A stretch of 64,000 nt of DNA from Hyunsoonleella pacifica (GCF_004310335.1 NZ_SIRS01000002.1:248001-312000); one strand, 5' to 3'; shown: positions 1 to 9,221, counted from the first letter of the stretch. Numbers and translations are program-made. The notes: generated by a model from the letters alone, not told the origin.

Positions 1-270
1 AGATTTTACTAATTCCTCATTTTTTGAATCGAGTATAGAGATATCTATATGATAAAGCCCTGATTTTAGTGTTATAATAGTATCTTGTTTTTCATAAAAA
101 TGAATGTTTTCAGAAGAATATTCATAATCATTAAGATTATATAAAACATATTGCAAATCTTTAATTTCATGACAACCACCTTTAAAATGAAGCATTATTT
201 TCGATTGAGACATTACAGTTATTGTCATTGAAAAAGACAATAATAATACAGATGTTATTTGTTTGACCAT
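1..270 (-). CDS. secreted protein of unknown function, N-terminal part only
   Basis: A reading frame opens with ATG at 270 and runs off the left edge of the window, so only the first 90 residues are visible. The first ~21 residues look like a signal peptide (short basic start, then a run of Leu/Ser/Phe/Met, ending VMSQ), so the product is probably exported. The visible mature part reads as a small beta-rich domain, with no motif that I recognise. It lies 22 bases downstream of the DUF4139 gene on the same strand and probably shares its transcript. The function is unknown. Confidence 0.6.
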   Translation of the reverse strand, partial: MVKQITSVLLLSFSMTITVMSQSKIMLHFKGGCHEIKDLQYVLYNLNDYEYSSENIHFYEKQDTIITLKSGLYHIDISILDSKNEELVKS

Positions 271-292
271 AATTTTTGCTTTTTAAAGGAAA

Positions 293-2374
293 CTACAAAT
301 TAACCTTCCTATACCTAGGATACTTAACCACATAAGAGAATTTATAGTTTTTAGTAACACTGGATTCAATATTAGCTTTCCACGTTAAAATACCTTTTTT
401 ACTATTGTAATCGGAGTTTCCAGAATTGATATCATCTACTTTAATATCTTTATTTTGACTTATTGGAATTCTATCTACAATTACTACATCTATAGGCGTA
501 GTTTTATTGTTTTTTATTTGGATATCGTATCCTTTTTCAACGATTCTATTATTACCTATAAAATTGGTTTTCTTAAAGTCGTTATTTGATGTTCTTGTAA
601 TAACCACATTTGGATCTACACCTAAAGATACTGTTAAACTATCTGTAGTTGCATACGGATTAATATGAGTAACTCCAGAATAGCTATCTTCAAAGTAAAT
701 ATTAGCTTCTCCAGGGAGCAAGTTTAGTTTTTGCCAATCTCCAATTTTTGCAGTAAGAAATACATTTTCATTAATCACAGGAGCTGTAAAGTATGAGAAT
801 GTGGCAGGTAATTTAAAATTATCAATTTCAATAACCGTTATATCTCCATCTGACACTACGGTTGATAATTTCTGAATTTCAAAGTTTGTATTGGAAATAC
901 CTTCTGTAATGATGTCTCCATTAGACGTATAGTTACCTTGTTTTGTAGTAATTACAATAACACCATTGGAAGCTTTGCTACCGTATATGTTGATAGCGGA
1001 AGAATCTTTTAATACATCGGCAGATGCAATCATACTTTCATCTAATTTTCTAAAATCGCTAGGGCTACTAATAACACCATCTATAACATACAATGGTGTG
1101 CCTTTGGTTTTAAGAGTACCAATACCCCTAATTTTAATATTTGATTCGCTAGGTACTGTAGAAACACTCCCAGAAATAGAACTACTTGATCTGGTGCCAT
1201 AACCTACTACCACTACTTCATCAAGTTGCGATGTGTCTTCTTCCAGACTAAGATTTATAACACTAGAATGAATAGGAATAGTTTCGGTTGTAAACCCTAA
1301 ATAGGAGAATACTAAAGCTTGCCCATCATTTACTTGTAGGCTATAATTGCCATCAAAATCAGTAGCAACGCCATTAGCTGTGCCCTTAACCAACACATTA
1401 ACTCCTGGTATAGGGGTGCCACTGGCATCGGTAACAATCCCACTTATAGTTTTTACAAAAGGATTAAATTTATATTGGTATTTTTTTGTTGCGTTTTGTG
1501 ATTGATAATTGCTTTTTCTACTAATAAAGTTTAAGTATTTGGTATCTACTACCGGCTTTAAATTGTTGGTATTAGGGTCATTGGTTGAAAGTGTTAGTTT
1601 TACATCTTCCCAACTTACTCCCGTGGTTTGATACACATGTGCTTTATAGTTTAACTCCAAAGGTTTGTTTATATTTTTTGCTTTTAAGTCGTATATAGGA
1701 AACCAACCTGCATGTGTTACATTGTATTTTATTATTAAGTTGAGTTGTTTACTAAGTTTAGAGTTTAACTTTACTTTTATTTCTCCTGTTTGTATTTTAT
1801 CATCAACATTTAATTCAGCGAGTTGTTTTTTTATATCTGTAATCTGTTTGTCATATGCTCTCTTCTTTTTTAATGATTGATGGATTAAAGTATTCAACTC
1901 AGTTATGCGTTTTCTATAATATGCTGCAAATTGCTTCAACTTATCCAGATTCACAGTTTGGGTGTCATTTCCAAGCTTTCGGTTCTCTTCTATGAGTTTT
2001 ATTTCTTGCTCATAACCTTCCATTAGGTTTTGCTCCAGTTGCATAGCGTCATTTATACTTTCAATTTCGTTTTGTAGCTTAGTTACAGTTTCTGTTTTAT
2101 CAAATTTTGTAATGTGATTAATCGCATAATTTATAGATAAAATAGATGCGTCGTCAAGACCGGAGATTTGAATGCTATTTTCTTGGATGTAAGGAGAGAG
2201 TTTAACAAAAGAAAACTCTGTAGTACCTTGAGGTATTAAGATTTTTGCGTGACGTGTCACCTGGGCACCATCAACAAAAACTGTTACTGCTTCTATTGAT
2301 GATGTTGTGGGATTGGTATTTTTGGCTAATAAAACTGAAGTGAATAGTAGAAATAGAATACAAAGCTTTTTCAT
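293..2374 (-). CDS. DUF4139 (MuiA-like) secreted protein with inserted CarboxypepD_reg and TonB-plug-like domains
   Basis: This is a 693-residue exported protein with a signal peptide at 1-17. Residues ~25-95 match the DUF4140 N-terminal domain seen ahead of DUF4139 in 'mucoidy inhibitor A' proteins. Residues ~96-195 are coiled coil. DUF4139 begins near 205 (motif HAGWFPIYDLKA) and resumes near 520 (LPATFSYFTAP) to the C-terminus. Between them, residues ~308-378 form a carboxypeptidase-regulatory-like domain (SGIVTDASGTPIPGVNV, then FSYLGF), followed by a plug-like segment at ~385-480 that contains DEVVVVGYG, IRGIGT, PLYVIDG and YGSKASNGVIVITTK. That pair is the N-terminal signature of SusC/RagA receptors, but there is no beta-barrel. 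The role is unknown; the insert suggests contact with an outer-membrane partner. It probably forms an operon with the truncated gene downstream. Confidence 0.85.
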   Translation of the reverse strand: MKKLCILFLLFTSVLLAKNTNPTTSSIEAVTVFVDGAQVTRHAKILIPQGTTEFSFVKLSPYIQENSIQISGLDDASILSINYAINHITKFDKTETVTKLQNEIESINDAMQLEQNLMEGYEQEIKLIEENRKLGNDTQTVNLDKLKQFAAYYRKRITELNTLIHQSLKKKRAYDKQITDIKKQLAELNVDDKIQTGEIKVKLNSKLSKQLNLIIKYNVTHAGWFPIYDLKAKNINKPLELNYKAHVYQTTGVSWEDVKLTLSTNDPNTNNLKPVVDTKYLNFISRKSNYQSQNATKKYQYKFNPFVKTISGIVTDASGTPIPGVNVLVKGTANGVATDFDGNYSLQVNDGQALVFSYLGFTTETIPIHSSVINLSLEEDTSQLDEVVVVGYGTRSSSSISGSVSTVPSESNIKIRGIGTLKTKGTPLYVIDGVISSPSDFRKLDESMIASADVLKDSSAINIYGSKASNGVIVITTKQGNYTSNGDIITEGISNTNFEIQKLSTVVSDGDITVIEIDNFKLPATFSYFTAPVINENVFLTAKIGDWQKLNLLPGEANIYFEDSYSGVTHINPYATTDSLTVSLGVDPNVVITRTSNNDFKKTNFIGNNRIVEKGYDIQIKNNKTTPIDVVIVDRIPISQNKDIKVDDINSGNSDYNSKKGILTWKANIESSVTKNYKFSYVVKYPRYRKVNL

Positions 2375-2494
2375 GATTAGTTATTTAAAGTTTGTTTTAA
2401 AACTATAACCAATTAACATGATGTAAAATAAGTATTGAGTAAGTTGTACTTATAAATGAGTTAAGTATTAGTTTAAACGAGTTTCTTTATTCTT

Positions 2495-2914
2495 TTAATC
2501 TAGAAATTTACTCTTCAACTCTGGTGTAGGAATCATACATGCATCCTTTTTACCATACCATTTATAGCGATTTTTAGCAATAACATCATAAACCCAATTG
2601 CTGATAAATGATGGAATAATAAGAAATATACTCAATATGTTGGTGGGAAACCCTAATTGAGCAGCCACTTTTAACGCTGCAGTACTCTTGTAAGTAATAC
2701 CCTTTTCAGGAGTATATAAGATTATGGAGTCTACCTTGCGAGTATCAATATTAAAATGATCTATTATTTTTTTACCAGTTTCACTTTGCAGTGCAGTAAA
2801 CATAAAACGCTGCTTCTTATCATGTTTTATAACATATTGCACAGAAGAATTGCAGAGGTTACATACACCATCAAAAAGAATCAATTTTTTATCTTTTGGT
2901 ACACCAAATGTCAT
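2495..2914 (-). CDS. DCC family (DUF393) thiol-disulfide oxidoreductase-like protein
   Basis: The protein has 139 residues. It carries the family motif DGVCNLC near residue 15, which is the D-x-x-C-x-x-C signature of the DCC (DUF393) family, and the usual hydrophobic helix in the second half. Members are small thioredoxin-fold-like proteins thought to act in thiol-disulfide exchange; no substrate is known. A TAnnTTTG promoter element (TATCTTTG, minus strand, 2919-2926) sits a few bases before the ATG. The gene therefore probably has its own nearly leaderless promoter, although it lies only 18 bases after the TPR-LuxR gene on the same strand. Confidence 0.85.
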   Translation of the reverse strand: MTFGVPKDKKLILFDGVCNLCNSSVQYVIKHDKKQRFMFTALQSETGKKIIDHFNIDTRKVDSIILYTPEKGITYKSTAALKVAAQLGFPTNILSIFLIIPSFISNWVYDVIAKNRYKWYGKKDACMIPTPELKSKFLD

Positions 2915-2932
2915 GTTGCAAAGATACGCCCT

Positions 2933-4831
2933 TTACAACTCACTTAAAAACTGATTGAGGTCGGTTTCCTTATCAAGATTTAGCTTCTTTTTTAAGCGGT
3001 ATTTACTCTTTAATACACTTTCTGGTAGTACATTAAGCATCGAGGCTATTTCTTTAGTTGCTAAATTCATGCGTAAGAAAGAAGCTAAACGCATTTCTTT
3101 TTCGGTAATCTCTGGATAGATGTCTTTAATTTTATGATCGAAGTTATTATGGACTTCAGAAAAATATGATTTAAAAACTTCCCAATCTTTGTCTTCTGCA
3201 CTCTCTTTTTTAAGAAGCATTACTATACGCCTAAATTCTACTTTAAATAGTTCTGGAGATCGTTTTATTTTTTCTAGGTTGTCTTTTAATTCTTGTATAA
3301 ACGTATTCTTCTGCACCAGGTGCAAGGTTTGCGAGGCGAGTTCTTTCTTTTTAAACTCAATTTCTTGTTTATAAATGGCTTCCTGCTTTTCGCGTTCAAT
3401 GCGGTTTTTCTTTATACGTTGTTTAAAACTAAAATAGATTAAACCTGCTATAACAAGAAAGGATACCATACCAATACCGTAAAGCGTTTTGGTAAGCTTA
3501 TCGTTTGCTGCTTGTGTATTTAAAGTTTCAATTTCTTTTTTCTGTATTACAATTTCATTTTCTTTTTGTTCGGTCTCGTATATGGATTTTAATTCTTCAA
3601 TCTGTTGTAGTTTTTTGGTGGTATATAGGCTATCGTTTATGGTTTGATATAATTTTAAAAACTCTAAGGCATCATTATTTTTATTCATTCCTTCCAAGAA
3701 GGTTGAACGATTTTTATACAAACTCGCAAGGTGGGACATAGCTCCTAAAGATTTTGCTATCGATATGGCCTCAACATTTTGTTTTAGTGCTGAATTGTAG
3801 TTTTTATTTTCAAAGTCAATTTTCGATAGGCTTATCAAAGCATTAATGGTACTTAGTTTAATATGCTCTTTTTCAGCAATGGTTTTAGCTTCTTTAAGAA
3901 CAGTTTTTGCTTCACTGTAATTACCTTGTAAACGTTTAATCTCTCCAAGATTATGCAAGGCGTTACTGAGGCCTAAGTTATCCTCTACTTTTTTAGCATT
4001 TTCAACGGCTAGATTAAAATAGTTTTCTGCGGAGGCATAGTCATTTAAATTTTGATAGGAAATACCGAGGGAGTTTTGAGTATAAGCTACATAAAATGTT
4101 TCTTCAAAACGCTCATAGATATCCAAGGCTTCTTTAAAATATTGTATGGAAGATTCATGATTTTCTAAACCGCTTTCAATATCTCCTATTTGTTTTAAGG
4201 CATCAGCCTTACGCGTTTCATGATGTATTTGTTTAAAACATTCTAAACCTTGAAATGCATAAATTAGTGCCGTCTTATAATTAGCTTTTTCAATGTAAAT
4301 ATTAGCTAGAGAAACGTATTGAGCACCTAGAAATTTTGTTTTTGCATCTCCTTCTTTTTCATGGGTTTTTATCAATTCAATATTTTCCTTAGTAATAGCA
4401 ATAGCATTATCAAGGCTGCCATTAGAGCTTTCAATAGAAGAAAGGGAGTGGTTAACAAAAATTAGTCCTCGAGTATTATTAATGTCTTTAAAAAGTGTTT
4501 TAGATTTATTGTAATAGAACAAAGCGGAATCATTCTCGGATTTGTTGGCAAAGTAGTCGGCACGATGCATATAACCAATAGCAATGCCTTTGGTATAATT
4601 TATGGTTTTAGAGAGTTTAAGTCCTTGTTCTGCATATAATTTGGCTTGTTCTGGTTTAGAGAACATCAATTTTTCATGAAGACGTGTTAAAATCATCACT
4701 TTAACTGAATCGTTTTCTTTTCTATTGGTAAGTTCTGTTTTTAAACTGTCAATCAATTTAGTGTTCTGTGAAAAACCAAAAGAAAAACTAAACAACAAAA
4801 TTTGAATAAGGAATAAGTTAGGAGTTTTCAT
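2933..4831 (-). CDS. TPR-containing membrane sensor with C-terminal LuxR-type HTH
   Basis: The protein has 632 residues. A signal peptide (1-22) is followed by about eight tetratricopeptide repeats (roughly 40-400, e.g. ALLYAFQG-, YFKEAL- and YFNLAVENA-type helices). A single membrane span lies at ~449-469, then a cytoplasmic coiled coil (~470-545) and a C-terminal helix-turn-helix (~575-632, ITEKEMRLASFLRMNLATKE). This is the common Bacteroidota one-piece regulator that senses through external TPRs and binds DNA inside. It is transcribed away from the cytolysin-like lipoprotein, so that gene is a candidate target. The intergenic space holds four TTGTCC motifs. The ligand is unknown. Confidence 0.85.
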   Translation of the reverse strand: MKTPNLFLIQILLFSFSFGFSQNTKLIDSLKTELTNRKENDSVKVMILTRLHEKLMFSKPEQAKLYAEQGLKLSKTINYTKGIAIGYMHRADYFANKSENDSALFYYNKSKTLFKDINNTRGLIFVNHSLSSIESSNGSLDNAIAITKENIELIKTHEKEGDAKTKFLGAQYVSLANIYIEKANYKTALIYAFQGLECFKQIHHETRKADALKQIGDIESGLENHESSIQYFKEALDIYERFEETFYVAYTQNSLGISYQNLNDYASAENYFNLAVENAKKVEDNLGLSNALHNLGEIKRLQGNYSEAKTVLKEAKTIAEKEHIKLSTINALISLSKIDFENKNYNSALKQNVEAISIAKSLGAMSHLASLYKNRSTFLEGMNKNNDALEFLKLYQTINDSLYTTKKLQQIEELKSIYETEQKENEIVIQKKEIETLNTQAANDKLTKTLYGIGMVSFLVIAGLIYFSFKQRIKKNRIEREKQEAIYKQEIEFKKKELASQTLHLVQKNTFIQELKDNLEKIKRSPELFKVEFRRIVMLLKKESAEDKDWEVFKSYFSEVHNNFDHKIKDIYPEITEKEMRLASFLRMNLATKEIASMLNVLPESVLKSKYRLKKKLNLDKETDLNQFLSEL

Positions 4832-5140
4832 TTTTCATGTTAATTAGCTGTTGCTAAGTTAAATATTATATGAGTTCAAATTACAGAGGCCTACTTTACC
4901 CGAAAAGTGCTTGTCCATAGCTTGTCCATGATTTTGATGTTCACTAAATTTTTTAAAATTTATTTAAACAATTGATTTTTAGTATGTTAAAAAACATATT
5001 TTAAAAATTTAAAATATCTTGTCCTATCAAAATTGAAGGTTCATTTGATGTGTATGTCCCCTTTTTGTCCACCCAAAAAATTAGATTTAAGATGTGTTCA
5101 TGAGTAGTTTCGAAGTGTTGAATCAAAAAAATATATCATT
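4832..5140. promoter_or_regulatory. divergent promoter region with four TTGTCC motifs
   Basis: These 309 bases hold no gene and separate two divergent starts. CTTGTCCAT occurs twice, at 4910-4918 and 4921-4929, 11 bases apart, which is one helical turn. CTTGTCC recurs at 5018-5024, and TTTTGTCCACCC lies at 5063-5074. All four are in the same orientation. Phased copies like this are typical of activator sites. The TPR-LuxR product is the obvious candidate binder, but that is inference from position alone. Confidence 0.35.
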
Positions 5141-6685
5141 ATGAAAACACAGCTATTAACAGTCAGAACTCTATTTAAAGCAACAAGTATGCTTGCTTTA
5201 CTTATAATTTTTGGATGTAGTACCGAAGAAGCAGCATCTGTAACAACAGTAAACCCTGAAGCAAAAGAAATCTCAGATTTAATTTCAAGCTTAAGTTATG
5301 ATGCAAACACCATGTTAAATGTAAAGAATACAGGTGGAGCACCAAAACAAAGAACGGTTACCAAAACAAAGAATACCCAAACTTCTCCAGATAAAGGTAA
5401 TTATAGTGCATGTGAAGAAAAATTCTATACGCTAGAAGCAAATTTTGATGATGTGGCAATACTAAGACCTACTAATGGTATTATTTGGCCAGGGGCATTA
5501 GTTTATGGAAATCAGGATATGCTTGATGGTATGCCAAATCCTATTACGTTAGACAGGTCTCCAGTAACGCTTCGCATAGATTTACCTGGAATAGGGGAGG
5601 AAGGCACTTTAGTGGTTGACGATCCAAGAAACTCAAATATACAAAGTAGTATAGATAATGCTTTAGAATGGTGGAATGCTAATGCCTATGAGGAAGGTTA
5701 TGTAAATGCTTCTAATTCCAGCTACCAAGCTAACACATTTTATTCTTCAAAACAATTAAGTTTAGATGTGGGTTTAAATGTAGAGTGGGCAAATGGTTCG
5801 GTAGCATCTCAATTAGAGTATGAATCGAGTACAACAAAGCGTGTAGCTGCCATGGTATATAAGCAAGTGTTTTATACCGTAACAATGGATACTCCTAAAA
5901 CTCCCGCTAGCGTTTTTGGGGTTGATGTAACTTATAATGACGTTGATAGTACTATCGATTCAGATACTCCACCAGCTTACATCAACTCGGTGTCTTACGG
6001 ACGTATTATAATGTTTAGAATGGAGACAACGGATATGAGAAAGTCCATTGATTTGGATTTAGTATTGGAATATGCTACAGGAGCGGCAAATGGTTCAGGT
6101 TCTGTAAATTCTGAATATGACGAAGTACTTAAAAAATCAAGTATTACCGTAGTAACTATTGGCGGAAATGCTGAAGTAGCTTCAGAAGCTGTAAATGCTG
6201 ATGGATTTGCATCCCTTAAGCATATTATTACTGGCGAAAATGCTGTGTATAGTAGAAACAACCCTGGAGTTCCTATTGCCTATACGGTTAGATATCTAAA
6301 AGACAACTCTTTTGCTAAAATGGGCTATACTACCGATTATAAAGTTAAAGATTGTACACCAAAGGTGTTTTCTCATGCCAATGCAATTTTAGATAACAAT
6401 ATTACCCTTGATGTTCGTTTTCGTTTTAAGTATAAAAAACGTGGGTCAAACTCGATCGATTATACTAATTGGAAAAAAGTTAAGAAAAATGATGCACCAC
6501 CAGCTATTAGACCTCCAAACGGTGCTCACGATGTAAAAGTACAGTTCGAGGTTTGGGACCTTACGTGGAAGCATATGGGCGAGTATCATGAAGGCTACCT
6601 CTATAGCGATAAAAAATTTGAGGCTTATTGTTCTAAACGAAATGTTATAGGTATTTGTACAGAAGTTAAAGTGAGGCGAGATTAG
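5141..6685 (+). CDS. cholesterol-dependent cytolysin-like (thiol-activated cytolysin family) lipoprotein
   Basis: The protein has 514 residues. A lipoprotein signal peptide ends at LIIFGC (Cys26). A low-complexity linker follows, then the thiol-activated cytolysin core from ~105: IIWPGALVYGNQDMLDG, PVTLRIDLPG, a WW-containing helix at ~177, QVFYTVTMDTPKTP, PPAYINSVSYGR (~278-288) and NNPGVPIAYTVRYLKDNS (373-390). These line up segment by segment with pore-forming cytolysins such as perfringolysin from memory. The domain-4 undecapeptide (ECTGLAWEWWR in classical toxins) corresponds to EVWDLTWKHMG at 470-480: Glu, Leu and the first Trp are kept, the Cys is Val and the WW pair is lost. Domain 4 here is shorter in its N-terminal part. 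It may be a pore former with a non-cholesterol receptor, or an interbacterial or anti-eukaryotic toxin. A surface lipid anchor is unusual for the classical family. Confidence 0.88.
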   Translation: MKTQLLTVRTLFKATSMLALLIIFGCSTEEAASVTTVNPEAKEISDLISSLSYDANTMLNVKNTGGAPKQRTVTKTKNTQTSPDKGNYSACEEKFYTLEANFDDVAILRPTNGIIWPGALVYGNQDMLDGMPNPITLDRSPVTLRIDLPGIGEEGTLVVDDPRNSNIQSSIDNALEWWNANAYEEGYVNASNSSYQANTFYSSKQLSLDVGLNVEWANGSVASQLEYESSTTKRVAAMVYKQVFYTVTMDTPKTPASVFGVDVTYNDVDSTIDSDTPPAYINSVSYGRIIMFRMETTDMRKSIDLDLVLEYATGAANGSGSVNSEYDEVLKKSSITVVTIGGNAEVASEAVNADGFASLKHIITGENAVYSRNNPGVPIAYTVRYLKDNSFAKMGYTTDYKVKDCTPKVFSHANAILDNNITLDVRFRFKYKKRGSNSIDYTNWKKVKKNDAPPAIRPPNGAHDVKVQFEVWDLTWKHMGEYHEGYLYSDKKFEAYCSKRNVIGICTEVKVRRD

Positions 6686-6784
6686 AACTATTTAATTAGT
6701 TTGAATAGTTAAAGCAGTCGGTACCTTAAGTTGCGATTCAACAACTTGGTACTGGCTGTTATTTTTTGGTGTTTCCCTCCTAAG

Positions 6785-6860
6785 ATCGGGTCGGGCTATC
6801 CGTTTGTAGTTTTTGCTCGATGCACGCCTCCCCAAAAGCTATCACTACTATCCCTAACAC
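6785..6860 (-). repeat. intergenic repeat family A, copy 1 (minus orientation)
   Basis: Read on the minus strand, this starts with GTTAGGGAT (6858-6850) and ends with the block AGCCCGACCC (6797-6788). Two more copies of the same start and end blocks lie at 19306-19392 and 24429-24511 on the plus strand, with variable middles. It sits between the cytolysin-like gene and the end of the MutS2 gene. No protein is encoded. Confidence 0.6.
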
Positions 6861-6896
6861 ACTTGTCTGCTAAAGGAAGTACATGCATAAAGGACT

Positions 6897-9080
6897 CTAT
6901 TTTTTTGCCTCAACCAGTTCCAATAAATCCAAAGCAACATTAGTAGTAAACATGCCATAATTTACGTTGGCTTTGTTTTTTTCAATGCTATCTATACTAC
7001 CAACAGCTCTACCATCGTGCATGCGTACACGGTCGCCTACTTTTAAAATAGGTTTTGGTTTTTGTGGAGCTTCAGCTGCTTTTTTCTTTTCAGCCTTTTT
7101 CTTTTTTCTAATAATATTTACTTTTTTTTCTGCTTCTTTCTTTATCTGTTCTTCTTTAGCTTTTTGGGCACGTTTTTGTTTTGCAGATACTTTTTTACGT
7201 TTAGAATTTTCAATTTGTACCAGTTTGAATAATTCTGCCATTAACTCACGTTTCTTTTTGTTATCGAAGTATTTTTCGGCTATGTCGTTTACTTTTTGCC
7301 CTAAATAAATTAGGCGTTGATTGCTATCATATAATTCCTGATAGCTTTCTAATTTCTTCTGGATTTTGGCATTTATCTCTTCGAGTTTATCAGCTTCCTC
7401 TCCTTTTTTCTTTTCATTGAGTTTTAAAGATTGTCCTGTTTTCTCTAATCGAGAACGTTCTTTTTGAAGTTTAGCAATTGTGGCATCAAAACGTACTTTA
7501 CTACGTTCAATCTTCTTTTTTGCTCTATTTATTAAAGAATAGGGAATGCCATTTTTTTGAGCTACTTCAAAGGTAAAACTGCTACCAGCTTGTCCAACAA
7601 CTAGCTTAAACATAGGTTCTAGCGTACGCTCGTTGAAAAGCATGTTGGCATTAATCATGTGTGGCAGCTCAGTAGCAAGAATTTTTAAATTAGAATAGTG
7701 TGTGGTTATAATACCAAACGCTTCCCGATGGTAAAACTCCTCTAAAAACGTTTCTGCCAAAGCACCTCCTAATTCAGGATCAGATCCTGTACCAAATTCA
7801 TCAATTAAAAAGAGTGTATTTTTATTACACTTGCGCAAAAAATAGTTCATTTGTTTTAAACGATAACTATAAGTGCTTAAATGGTTTTCAATAGACTGAT
7901 TATCTCCAATATCACTTAAAATCCTATCAAACAGGCATACCTTACTACGTTCGTGTACAGGAATTAACATACCGCTTTGCAACATTACTTGTAATAACCC
8001 AACGGTTTTTAGGGTAATGCTTTTACCGCCTGCATTTGGTCCAGAGATTACTATTATTCGGCTGCCCTCTTTAAGTGCTAGGGTTTGTGGAAATGTTTTT
8101 TCCTGTTTTTCTAAATTATTTAAATAGAGAAGCGGATGATATGCATCTCTTAGGTACATGCTTTTATCTTCTGATAGTTCTGGAAGGATACCATTCATAG
8201 ACTTCGCATATTTCGCCTTTGCAGAAATAACATCGATATCAATTAAAAAAGTTTGGTAGTCTTTTAAAAGCGGTAAAAACGGACGTATAAAATCGGTTAC
8301 TTCTTTTAAAATACGAACTACTTCTTCTTTCTCTTCGTATTCTAAATTATTGAGCTCTCTAGTGTATTGTAGCGTAGTTTCAGGTTCAATATATACAATG
8401 CTTCCTGTTTTACTACCTCCCATAATGGCACCTTTAACTTTTCGCCTATACATGGCCTTAACAGCTAAAACACGCCGGTTATCCACCACAGACTCCCTGA
8501 TGTCATCTAAATATTCTAGATTATGATAGGTGTTCAGCGCTGAAGCAAAACTTTGATTTATTTTTCCTTTTACTTTACTTATGGATTTTCGTAAATCATA
8601 TAGTGTGTCAGAGGCATTATCCTTTATATCTCCAAACCTATCTACAATAGCATCAACCTTTTCTATTAGAACTTTAGTAACTTCAATATGTGAAGCAAAC
8701 TGATGTAAATTAGGGTAGTATTCTTCAAACTTTTTTAAAAACGTAACAATGGTGTTTACCGTTAAAGACATGGATACGATTTTTTTTAAACCATGTACTT
8801 CTAAAAAAGTATTTTCGATATTTAAAAGTTGAATTTCTTTGGTAATAGTATCAAATCCGTGATTAGGAATACGATTATCATTATAAAAAGAGGATACATA
8901 TTCATTAGTAAGCTGTAATGCAAATAGCAGGTCTTCCTTAGTTTTATAAGGTAAAATTTCCAATACAGTTTGATTTCCCAGAGGCGTAATGCATAATTCG
9001 CTTACTTGCTGTAACACTGTTGGGAATTCTAAATCTTGTAATGTTTTCTCGTGAATGTGTATTATTCTCTGCTTTGCCAT
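6897..9080 (-). CDS. mutS2: MutS2-type DNA-binding ATPase lacking an Smr domain
   Basis: The protein has 727 residues. The MutS core and clamp region (~1-330) is followed by the ABC-type ATPase: Walker A GPNAGGKS (347-354) and Walker B LFLIDEFGTGSDPELGG (~422-438), then the long clamp-like coiled coil (~515-620) and a very Lys/Glu-rich stretch (~630-685). The end is a short KOW-like beta domain (VGDRVRMHDGRAVGSID). Classical MutS2 ends in an Smr nuclease domain; here the chain stops before one. Known MutS2 proteins act in recombination control or ribosome rescue rather than mismatch repair. A TAACTTTG promoter element lies at 9096-9103 on the minus strand, just ahead of the start. Confidence 0.85.
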   Translation of the reverse strand: MAKQRIIHIHEKTLQDLEFPTVLQQVSELCITPLGNQTVLEILPYKTKEDLLFALQLTNEYVSSFYNDNRIPNHGFDTITKEIQLLNIENTFLEVHGLKKIVSMSLTVNTIVTFLKKFEEYYPNLHQFASHIEVTKVLIEKVDAIVDRFGDIKDNASDTLYDLRKSISKVKGKINQSFASALNTYHNLEYLDDIRESVVDNRRVLAVKAMYRRKVKGAIMGGSKTGSIVYIEPETTLQYTRELNNLEYEEKEEVVRILKEVTDFIRPFLPLLKDYQTFLIDIDVISAKAKYAKSMNGILPELSEDKSMYLRDAYHPLLYLNNLEKQEKTFPQTLALKEGSRIIVISGPNAGGKSITLKTVGLLQVMLQSGMLIPVHERSKVCLFDRILSDIGDNQSIENHLSTYSYRLKQMNYFLRKCNKNTLFLIDEFGTGSDPELGGALAETFLEEFYHREAFGIITTHYSNLKILATELPHMINANMLFNERTLEPMFKLVVGQAGSSFTFEVAQKNGIPYSLINRAKKKIERSKVRFDATIAKLQKERSRLEKTGQSLKLNEKKKGEEADKLEEINAKIQKKLESYQELYDSNQRLIYLGQKVNDIAEKYFDNKKKRELMAELFKLVQIENSKRKKVSAKQKRAQKAKEEQIKKEAEKKVNIIRKKKKAEKKKAAEAPQKPKPILKVGDRVRMHDGRAVGSIDSIEKNKANVNYGMFTTNVALDLLELVEAKK

Positions 9081-9221
9081 TCTTTTTCAAAAGCGCAAAG
9101 TTAAAGAATATAGTAGATTTTTTTCTTTAAAGAATCCCTAGATTTGCAAAAGTGGATATAGAGTTGTCCCAAAGTGTAACAATTCTATGTTTATTAGACT
9201 AACGAATAAAATTAAAGCATT

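Noticed and set aside
966-1202. Plus-strand open frame of 78 residues
   Set aside because: Reverse of the plug-like segment of the DUF4139 protein, no independent support.
293-2374. TonB-dependent receptor (SusC) gene
   Set aside because: The plug-like motifs are present but no barrel follows; DUF4139 sequence flanks them on both sides.
6731-6943. Plus-strand open frame of 70 residues
   Set aside because: It crosses the repeat element and the 3' end of the MutS2 gene; Cys/Pro-rich composition without any family features.
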